7,594 nucleotides of DNA from CAVPRW01 sp046727435 [NCBI: bacterium] (GTDB lineage Bacteria; Tectomicrobia; Entotheonellia; J063), in NCBI GenBank assembly GCA_046727435.1, contig JBKPCR010000453.1, forward strand, positions 1-7,594, given 5' to 3'. The notes under the pieces are model-generated. The model saw only the letters and a list, made by a program, of their open reading frames with translations, did no database searches and was not told the DNA's origin. Numbering within the stretch: the first letter of the stretch is position 1; the number at the start of each line of letters is the position of its first letter. Below, piece after piece: positions 1 through 4,955 of this stretch. A program made the translations under genes and the position numbers.

Positions 1-386
1 CGCTCGCCGGCCCACGTCCAGAAGCGCAGCGCCACCTGATGTGGGTCCTCCGGTGCGCACTCCGGGAGCCACGCGCGGAGCCGGGTCATCTCGTGCTCGA
101 GCGCCCGCACATCCGCGGCGGCCACCCAGGCGTGGGCCTCACCATACCCCACCGTGAGATAGAGGAGCACCTGATCGCGCTCGCGCCAGCCGTACCACTT
201 CTTCTCACACGCCACCAGGCGATCTGGCCCCACTAATGCCGGCAGGGCCTCCAGTGGAATATCGGTCGGCCAGTGCGCGGTCCGAATATGCAAGGCTGGA
301 TTGGCCAGCACGCGATCCATAAACACAGCTTCCAACAGATGGGCTGGGCGAATGTCCTGTGGTACGAATACGCGGTGCCTCTGCAC
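1..386 (-). CDS. Partial protein of unknown function, possibly the N-terminal domain of an AAA-type ATPase (runs off the left edge)
   Basis: A frame with no stop runs from a GTG at 384-386 to the window edge, giving 128 codons of the N-terminus. The GTG was chosen because a purine-rich AAGGGAG lies about 10 bases upstream; the frame stays open further upstream, so a longer start is possible. The protein starts MQRHRVFVPQDIRPAHLLEA and is rich in Trp and charged residues. It ends at the edge with HQVALRFWTWAGE (residues 116-128). From memory, a 'V-x-L-x-FW-x-W' strand followed by a linker occurs in N-terminal domains of bacterial AAA ATPases of unknown role, so that is my suggestion, but no Walker motif is inside the window. 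Codon choice is GC-rich at third positions and the opposite-strand frames look like shadows. That it is a gene is fairly sure; the function is weak inference. Confidence 0.6.
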   Translation of the reverse strand, partial: MQRHRVFVPQDIRPAHLLEAVFMDRVLANPALHIRTAHWPTDIPLEALPALVGPDRLVACEKKWYGWRERDQVLLYLTVGYGEAHAWVAAADVRALEHEMTRLRAWLPECAPEDPHQVALRFWTWAGE

Positions 387-551
387 GGCTGATATACTCC
401 CTTCTGCGACAAGACAGACCTGATGCCTTCTTTGGCGTCCCAGTGCTGTCGCCTCACGCGTCGGTGAAGCCTTTCGCGCTACCACGCCACACGGACGACG
501 GCCCGCACCTGCCGATTGACACGATTGGGGGTCCCTTCAGGACTGGGGTCA

Positions 552-1244
552 TCACACGTCCCCGGGACGTGGACACGACGGCGTCCCAGGCCTCACCCCG
601 CCGGAGGCCGATCGTCTGCCCCGCTCGACGGTCTCCCCCGCCTCGGCGGACCCTCCTGGCGGCTGCAACGCGTCCAGCAGGTCGCGGCTATCGGTCTCCC
701 CCCGCCAGTGCTGGAGCAGCGCCGTAACGTTTGTCCGGATAAACGCCTCAATCCGCTGGGACACTGCCCGGGGTAAGGGCGTATAGGGGAATACCGTGCA
801 CAGGGGATCCTCCTCCAACACCCCCGGCTGCTCACTGATCCGGAAGGGGACGAACGGCCGGTGCGGATCATCCAGACGTTCCACATAGCACCGGGGCATC
901 TCCCCCCGCCCCAATATGGTCCCATCGAGGAGCCAGAGGCGCAGCCGCACATCTCGCCACGCCATCAGAGTTGCGGCGAAGCCAACGTCGTCGTACGCGG
1001 CCATGACCTCCTCATGAGGTGCAAAGGTGTCGTAGGTCCCATCGGTCCTGGGGATATTTGGCAGTTTGAAATCCTCCTCCGTGCAAGGCCGGACCATGAG
1101 TTGCAGGGCCCCCTGGTGGGTCACGAGCCACGAGAACACTACCCCTTCGAGGGGCCTTCCGGTGTCGGCCTCGACCTGCGCCCGCCAGACGAGGAAATGG
1201 GCCATCTGCTCAGCGGTCAACGTGAACTGGATCGGCTTCGCCAT
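552..1244 (-). CDS. Hypothetical protein, 230 aa
   Basis: ATG at 1242-1244 is preceded about 11 bases upstream by GGAGGA, a good ribosome binding site; the frame ends at TGA (552-554). The protein starts MAKPIQFTLTAEQMAHFLVW and has a mixed alpha/beta look. It contains VVFSWLVTHQGALQLMVRP (residues 35-53), then VRLRLWLLDGTILGR (99-113) and an aromatic, proline-rich stretch around FVPFRISEQP (131-140). There is no signal peptide, membrane segment or catalytic motif I recognise. From about residue 196 to the end the composition changes to Gly/Arg/Pro/Ser with no hydrophobic pattern, so this tail is probably disordered or is read-through past an ancestral stop. The gene stands alone, with about 165 bases to the next gene downstream and about 50 from the one upstream. 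It is likely a soluble cytoplasmic protein; I cannot assign a function. Confidence 0.7.
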   Translation of the reverse strand: MAKPIQFTLTAEQMAHFLVWRAQVEADTGRPLEGVVFSWLVTHQGALQLMVRPCTEEDFKLPNIPRTDGTYDTFAPHEEVMAAYDDVGFAATLMAWRDVRLRLWLLDGTILGRGEMPRCYVERLDDPHRPFVPFRISEQPGVLEEDPLCTVFPYTPLPRAVSQRIEAFIRTNVTALLQHWRGETDSRDLLDALQPPGGSAEAGETVERGRRSASGGVRPGTPSCPRPGDV

Positions 1245-1296
1245 GCCGTGCGTTCTCCTCCAGGCGGATCACACCTTGATATGGCCATGGTCCCTT

Positions 1297-1803
1297 CTAC
1301 GGGAACCGTTGGATATGAAACTGCGCGGCCAGCCGGACCTCTGTGTGCACGGCGGGCACGTGCATCAGCAAGCTTCGGGTTCGAAGATGCGGGGCCAGCC
1401 GGACCTCCGTCTGCGCGGCGGGCAGATACATCGCGTCCATCACCTGCCGGATCAGGGGCTCGTGTGTGAGGATCTCTTGCCCCAGGTACAGGTGGTACCT
1501 ACCCGTCGCCTTTACGAACACGACCCGGCCGCGTGGGTAACAGTCGTGGGGCACCCCCTCGAGGGGGCGGATCAGCCGCCGGAGGTTGGTCCAGTAGGAC
1601 CGATGCTTGCCGAATGGGATGATCACCTCGTGCAGCTGCCGCGCTTCGGGGAGAGGCGTACCGTCGAGCCAGAGCTCACCCATGATCACATAGAAGAGCC
1701 CCACCTCAGGTGCGCCTGCCTCCCGCCAGCGCTTGATCCGCTGCCAGCGCTCGCGGAGATGGCGTTCCAAACGCACAAGACGTGAGTCGTGCTCGTGGCT
1801 CAA
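1297..1803 (-). CDS. Hypothetical protein, 168 aa, with duplicated C-terminus
   Basis: The start is TTG at 1801-1803, supported by AAGGGAGG at 1810-1817 with 6 bases of spacing; no in-frame ATG lies close by. The N-terminus (MSHEHDSRLVRLERHLRERW) is a charged, probably helical segment. A beta-rich middle follows: VGLFYVIMGELWLDGTPL (residues 34-51), HRSYWTNLRRLI (67-78) and PRGRVVFVKATGRYHLYLG (90-108). I believe this pattern recurs in an uncharacterised bacterial protein family, but I cannot name it. It ends with MDAMYLPAAQTEVRLAPHL (122-140) and then a degenerate second copy of that tail (MHVPAVHTEVRLAAQF, 147-162), offset by exactly 22 residues. The duplication suggests that the family normally ends near residue 145. 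No catalytic residues or membrane segments are visible. The gene lies downstream of the WYL regulator with a 223-base gap. Confidence 0.75.
   Translation of the reverse strand: MSHEHDSRLVRLERHLRERWQRIKRWREAGAPEVGLFYVIMGELWLDGTPLPEARQLHEVIIPFGKHRSYWTNLRRLIRPLEGVPHDCYPRGRVVFVKATGRYHLYLGQEILTHEPLIRQVMDAMYLPAAQTEVRLAPHLRTRSLLMHVPAVHTEVRLAAQFHIQRFP
1312..1443 (-). repeat. 66-bp imperfect tandem duplication in the 3' end of the 168-aa gene
   Basis: The stretch 1322-1366 recurs at 1388-1432 with about 38 of 45 bases identical; the shared core is GGCCAGCCGGACCTC (1327-1341 and 1393-1407). The period is 66 bases, a multiple of three, so the copies translate in the same frame (QTEVRLAPHL and HTEVRLAAQF). 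Outside the 45-base core the two units have diverged, so the outer limits given are approximate. Confidence 0.8.
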
Positions 1804-1809
1804 CCACTC

Positions 1810-1817
1810 CCTCCCTT
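1810..1817 (-). promoter_or_regulatory. Shine-Dalgarno that fixes the TTG start of the 168-aa gene
   Basis: AAGGGAGG on the minus strand lies 6 bases before TTG at 1801-1803. It is the best ribosome site in the region, and it selects the TTG over the out-of-frame ATG at 1818-1820. Confidence 0.6.
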
Positions 1818-1850
1818 CATTGGGGATCAGCCGCGGGCGACCGGTGATGT

Positions 1851-1864
1851 CCGCATCGATGCGG
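1851..1864. promoter_or_regulatory. Perfect 14-bp palindrome upstream of the 168-aa gene
   Basis: CCGCATCGATGCGG is a perfect palindrome in the 223-base gap between the 168-aa gene and the WYL regulator, about 48 bases upstream of the TTG start. Its position would suit an operator, possibly for the neighbouring WYL regulator, but nothing else in the window repeats it. The rest of the gap (1804-2026) shows no gene, tRNA or clear promoter box. Confidence 0.25.
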
Positions 1865-2026
1865 CAACCGTGCTCTCCGCGACTTCGCTATGGTTGTCAC
1901 TCAGCAGCTAGCATGACTGCGGCTCCTATCAGCCTCGTCCGCTGTCAGAAGATGGGACGACCTGACACGGTGGACCGATCATCGCGTGCGTCGGCTTCGT
2001 TGAGGCGTGGCCATTGACTGGGGGCC

Positions 2027-3016
2027 TTAGTGGTATTTGGCCGCCATCGCCGTCGCTCGCGTTCGGAACTCCTCCCGGAGGTCTGCAGGGGCGATTACCT
2101 CCACGAGATCCCCAAATCCCAAGAGCCACCAGCGGAGTTCCGCCGTATTCTCCACGGTGGCGCGCAGGAGCACGCGCTCGTCATCCAGTTCCGCGATCAC
2201 CTGATCCGCACTCAGCGGCGTGTCATGGAGGTGGAACGCCGCGCCATAGCTGAACACGGCCTCAAGGCGCATCGGCTCGCCCACCGGGTACGCAAACTCT
2301 CCCTCCTGAATGTAGCGATCGAGGTCAAAGCCCTCGGGCACGATGGCTGGCCCCTCGAGCACCTCGGCATGGTGCACCCGATGCAGTACCACCTGCCGGA
2401 TATCCGTATACTGCCAGAACGTGCAGACGAGGTAGGCAACGCCACCTTTGAAGACCAAGCCCAACGGATTCAGCTCGCCGCGCGTGAGCTCCCCTTTCTC
2501 CCGGGAGCGATAGGCCACGTCGAGCCTGCGGCCGTCCAGCAGCCCGCGGGTCACGGCTTCCAGAATCGCCTCATCGATCTCCGGCAGCCGCGGCGGCGGA
2601 CCGCGGTGGATGACACGCACTTTGGCGGGCCAGTGGCCCAGCGCGTTGGCCGGGAGCGCATCGAGGATCTTTTTCGCCTGGGCGAGATAGGGCTGCATCC
2701 GGTCGAAGGTGCTGCGCGGCAGCATGGGGGCCATGAACCGTTCGACTAGGGTGAACGTCAGCGCCGTATTCGGATCCATGCCGGGGAGGTCGAGGAGGGC
2801 GGCCTCCGGGGCCCAGGACCACCCGGCGGGGCGGTGCTCGTCGCAGAGGACCGGAAACGTCCGTGCCAGCTGATGCAGGTCCCGCTGGATTGTCCGCCGG
2901 GTGACGGTGTAGCCCTCATCGCGGAGCCGTCGTTCCAGCGTGGCCGTGTCGATCTTCCGGGGCGCCCGCGGCAGCATCCGCAGCAGGGTCAAGAAACGCA
3001 GAATCGTATCGTTCAT
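2027..3016 (-). CDS. Helix-turn-helix WYL-domain transcriptional regulator
   Basis: This is a 329-residue DNA-binding regulator of the YafY/WYL type, close to the family's usual 310-340 residues. Residues 1-55 form a winged helix-turn-helix (MNDTILRFLTLLRMLPRAPR, then VTRRTIQRDLHQL at 38-50, the typical recognition helix). Residues about 140-220 are the WYL domain, with LDVAYRSREKGELTRGELNP leading to LGLVFKGGVAYLVC (185-198) and RQVVLHRVHHAEVL (207-220); the signature tripeptide reads AYL instead of WYL. Residues about 245-328 match the C-terminal WCX-type extension (MRLEAVFSYGAAFHLHDTPL, later FGDLVEVIAP). WYL domains are thought to bind nucleic acid or nucleotide ligands, and members regulate anti-phage systems and DNA-damage genes. 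The start is ATG 3014-3016; only a weak ribosome site precedes it. Its target is unknown, and no defence operon adjoins it here. Confidence 0.92.
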   Translation of the reverse strand: MNDTILRFLTLLRMLPRAPRKIDTATLERRLRDEGYTVTRRTIQRDLHQLARTFPVLCDEHRPAGWSWAPEAALLDLPGMDPNTALTFTLVERFMAPMLPRSTFDRMQPYLAQAKKILDALPANALGHWPAKVRVIHRGPPPRLPEIDEAILEAVTRGLLDGRRLDVAYRSREKGELTRGELNPLGLVFKGGVAYLVCTFWQYTDIRQVVLHRVHHAEVLEGPAIVPEGFDLDRYIQEGEFAYPVGEPMRLEAVFSYGAAFHLHDTPLSADQVIAELDDERVLLRATVENTAELRWWLLGFGDLVEVIAPADLREEFRTRATAMAAKYH

Positions 3017-3193
3017 GACTGGATCTTTCGCCCCCCTGAGCCCTTTGGTGACGGCTCAACTCTTCTCGCGGCCGCATGAATCGCACGCATGCCGCCACCA
3101 CCCATCAGATGACGTCAGGCACGCGGTCGGGGTGACAGCCAGCCCCCTGAGACGTGGGTATCGGTGCGGCGCTCGCGGTCTCACAGACGGCCC

Positions 3194-3228
3194 CTGCGGG
3201 GCGGGTGCGTCGATTGACACCCCCGCAG
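3194..3228 (-). terminator. GC-rich hairpin after the 68-aa gene
   Basis: CTGCGGGGCGGGTG (3194-3207) pairs with CACCCCCGCAG (3218-3228) through one small bulge and a 10-base loop. It begins about 15 bases beyond the stop codon of the 68-aa gene. The stem is strong but no T-run follows on the minus strand, so it may be a weak or factor-assisted terminator, or an mRNA-stabilising stem. Confidence 0.35.
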
Positions 3229-3242
3229 CCCGCCTTGGTCAC

Positions 3243-3449
3243 CTATCCTGCCGCATGCGTACTGATCTGCCCGCCCTTCTCGTTGTAAGTATAAATGAAG
3301 CCACCCCGTCTGACGCTGACGGTGCTTGACGTATACCTCGTCAGGCCATCCTCGGGCTTACTGCCCGCCGAAAGCGGCAGAATTTGCCAGTTTTTCTCAT
3401 CATAGACATACACAAAGGCCCCTCGCTTGATAGCCGTCGCAATCGCCAT
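3243..3449 (-). CDS. Small two-repeat hypothetical protein, 68 aa
   Basis: ATG at 3447-3449 follows AAAGGAG with 8 bases of spacing, the best ribosome site in the window; the frame stops at TAG (3243-3245). The protein contains two copies of one motif: KRGAFVYVYDEKNWQI (residues 8-23) and RRGGFIYTYNEKGGQI (47-62), separated by SAGSKPEDGLTRYTSSTVSV. The pattern RG-x-F-(V/I)-Y-x-Y-(D/N)-E-K predicts paired beta-hairpins, so the protein may fold as a small beta-barrel or sandwich of two pseudo-symmetric halves. No signal peptide, cysteine or membrane segment is visible. The strong ribosome site, internal symmetry and conservative exchanges between copies (V/I, D/N) argue for a real, selected gene, probably well translated. 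I cannot assign a function. Confidence 0.8.
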   Translation of the reverse strand: MAIATAIKRGAFVYVYDEKNWQILPLSAGSKPEDGLTRYTSSTVSVRRGGFIYTYNEKGGQISTHAAG

Positions 3450-3805
3450 GGTGGTTGCTCCTTTCTCGTGACCTTGATGGCCTAAACCCTACGCATACCC
3501 GGGTGTGGCACCGCGCCGACACCAGACGGTGATGGCACGGAAGCGTCGCTCGATCCCAGGGGCCCTGTGACGGGATCTGGGGCTCTTGCAGGCGGATCCG
3601 TGATCGATAGATGATCGGCACAACGGGACGATTCTGCTGGCGTCTCGATCGTTTCCCGCCTGACGCCCTCTCCCGGCATGACCGCGACACATCGTACCAT
3701 GACCATACGACAGATCATGTCGCTTGCGCACAACACCGTTGGAGTCCCTGATGGCCCATAGCCGGTCAGGGCTTGAAGGTGATGGTCGTTGCTGAACCCG
3801 GGGAT
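3450..3805. other. Intergenic region without a supported gene (356 bp)
   Basis: This stretch separates the 68-aa and 177-aa genes. Several frames are open on the minus strand, but their products are low-complexity mixtures rich in Arg/Ser/Pro with no recognisable motif or good ribosome site. The 40 bases before the 68-aa start presumably hold its promoter, although I see no convincing -35/-10 pair. I found no tRNA, CRISPR or strong hairpin. Confidence 0.5.
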
Positions 3806-4339
3806 TCATGACCTCAGAGGACACCTTGAAGAGCCCGGTATCTTGGACGGTTTCCCTCGGACGACGGGACAGGCAGACACGAGATGGTCTGCAATCTCCC
3901 GGCTGTGTAGAGCCTCCATCGGTTGCAGTCCCGCCCATGTCATCCCCCCAACTCGACACAACCATAACCACTGCGAGGCCTGGAAGTGGGCATTTGTCCA
4001 GCCTAGGAGCGGTTCAAAGCTATGAGTGACCCACAACGCTTCGCGGGAGGGAAACATCTCCGGGGGTGTGCAGGCGTCACAATAATAGTGACCCGTGGAT
4101 GTGCGCCGTGCCACCAGATCGAAGTCTGCCAACGAATCCCACCACTCCCGTTGGTAGATCGCATAGATGCCCACCATGCCCTCTTGACTGATGGCACACT
4201 GGATGGCTGGCGTGATGCCCGCAAATTGCAGCTCAATGTACCGTTTCCGCTGCAACATCAGGGGTGGGGGATAGCGAAAACGCGCGTGATTGTGGGCGAG
4301 CCACCGATCGAACGTCTTGCGCACAAAGTGTTTGGGCAT
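3806..4339 (-). CDS. Hypothetical protein, 177 aa, aromatic-rich
   Basis: ATG at 4337-4339 is preceded by AGGA with 7 bases of spacing. The protein starts MPKHFVRKTFDRWLAHNHAR and is notably rich in Trp, Tyr, Phe and His through residue 138. Visible elements are RKRYIELQFAGITPAIQCAI (31-50), VGIYAIYQREWWDSLADFDL (56-75), a YYCDAC pair of cysteines (85-90) and ALWVTHSFEPLLGWTN (101-116), then WLWLCRVGGMTWAGL (124-138). The single CxxC could bind metal or form a disulphide, but a full four-cysteine site is not present. The last 40 residues lack pattern and may be a non-conserved tail. No signal peptide or clear membrane helix is seen. It stands alone between two long gaps. I do not recognise the family; that it is coding rests on the ribosome site and the structured composition. 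Confidence 0.65.
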   Translation of the reverse strand: MPKHFVRKTFDRWLAHNHARFRYPPPLMLQRKRYIELQFAGITPAIQCAISQEGMVGIYAIYQREWWDSLADFDLVARRTSTGHYYCDACTPPEMFPSREALWVTHSFEPLLGWTNAHFQASQWLWLCRVGGMTWAGLQPMEALHSREIADHLVSACPVVRGKPSKIPGSSRCPLRS

Positions 4340-4652
4340 ACCATGGTCCTAGTCGACGACAAGTCATGGCAACCGTCTGTGTGCCTGCGCTCACGCGTGG
4401 GCCTGCACCGACATGACCGTGTTGACAGGCCATGGGACGTGATCGCACCGTGACTCCCCCAACACACGGTCGGCCCTGGTCGGCGTCGGGCCGATGACCG
4501 GTGGACCCTGCATGGCACCCTGCATCTAGTGAAGACCGGCGGTCCCTGAGAGGATAGGCCGTTCGACGGGACCAAGCGCGACATGCCTGCAGGCTCGTGA
4601 AAGGACCCTGGTGATCGCAGCGATCACCAGGATGGACCGTGCACCACCGCCG
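4340..4652. other. Intergenic region between the 177-aa gene and the pnkp-linked gene (313 bp)
   Basis: I see no supported gene. The region holds a 7-bp-arm inverted repeat (TCGGCCC ... GGGCCGA, about 4470-4495), a short near-tandem repeat of ACCCTGCAT around 4504-4522, and the strong palindrome at 4607-4631. The promoter of the 177-aa gene should lie in its left part, but no convincing -35/-10 pair is visible on the minus strand. Confidence 0.5.
4607..4631 (-). terminator. Perfect palindrome (12-bp arms, 1-base centre) after the pnkp-linked gene
   Basis: CCTGGTGATCGC, a single A, then GCGATCACCAGG. It begins 21 bases past the stop codon of the 96-aa gene. On the minus strand the stem is followed by GTCCTTTC, only a short T-rich patch, so termination is plausible but not canonical. 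The almost complete absence of a loop also fits a protein-binding operator or extruded cruciform better than a standard RNA hairpin. Confidence 0.45.
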
Positions 4653-4943
4653 CTAAAACAGTCCCATCTGCACATAATCGCGTTCATCGCGAGGAAAATG
4701 GTCCGCCTCCGTCCAGCCTTCATCCTTCAAGTCGGTGATGATATGTTGTCGAGCCACCGGTCCCGCTTCTGCGCGAAAGCGTTCGATGGCCTGGCAAATG
4801 CCGGCGTCATGATGCCACTTGTTCCGATGGCGATAGCCATACTCCTGGCTGCCCGCGAACGCATCGAGCCAGCGATGGACCTCTGGATAGGGTTTGCCAA
4901 AGAGCCTCATGGACTCCTCGCAATGCGCTTCAAATTTCGCCAT
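4653..4943 (-). CDS. DUF6915-like small protein coupled to pnkp, 96 aa
   Basis: ATG at 4941-4943 lies 9 bases after the pnkp stop codon, and its Shine-Dalgarno (GGAG) directly abuts that stop, so the two genes are almost certainly co-transcribed and translationally coupled. The protein starts MAKFEAHCEESMRLFGKPYP and has a dense central segment, EVHRWLDAFAGSQEYGYRHR then NKWHHDAGICQAIERF (residues 21-56). It ends with ARQHIITDLKDEGWTEADHF (64-83) and a tail finishing VQMGLF. The order 'E-HC-x-S, WLD-x-FA, HRNKWHHDAGI' is what I recall of DUF6915, a small uncharacterised family found in bacteria and phages. The His pairs around 39-45 could bind metal, but no function is known. A stem-forming palindrome follows the stop. 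Family assignment is moderately sure; the coding call is strong. Confidence 0.85.
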   Translation of the reverse strand: MAKFEAHCEESMRLFGKPYPEVHRWLDAFAGSQEYGYRHRNKWHHDAGICQAIERFRAEAGPVARQHIITDLKDEGWTEADHFPRDERDYVQMGLF

Positions 4944-4948
4944 GGCCG

Positions 4949-4955
4949 CTCCTCA
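4949..4955 (-). promoter_or_regulatory. Ribosome binding site overlapping the pnkp stop codon
   Basis: The minus strand reads TGAGGAG: TGA (4953-4955) ends pnkp, and GAGGAG overlapping it serves the ATG at 4941-4943. This arrangement favours re-initiation by ribosomes finishing pnkp. Confidence 0.7.

Noticed and set aside
233-457. Minus-strand open frame of 74 codons near the left edge
   Set aside because: The other minus-strand frame starting at 386 stays open to the edge with a protein-like composition and a better ribosome site; this one is its shadow.
1066-1785. Plus-strand open frame of 239 codons
   Set aside because: It spans the two minus-strand genes at 552-1244 and 1297-1803, which have good ribosome sites; its product is a mixed-composition shadow.
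2030-2749. Plus-strand open frame of 239 codons
   Set aside because: It is antisense to the WYL regulator, whose domains are clear.
3489-3971. Minus-strand open frame of 160 codons in the gap between the 68-aa and 177-aa genes
   Set aside because: It overlaps the 177-aa gene in another frame, is rich in Arg/Ser/Pro/Gly without pattern, and lacks a ribosome site.
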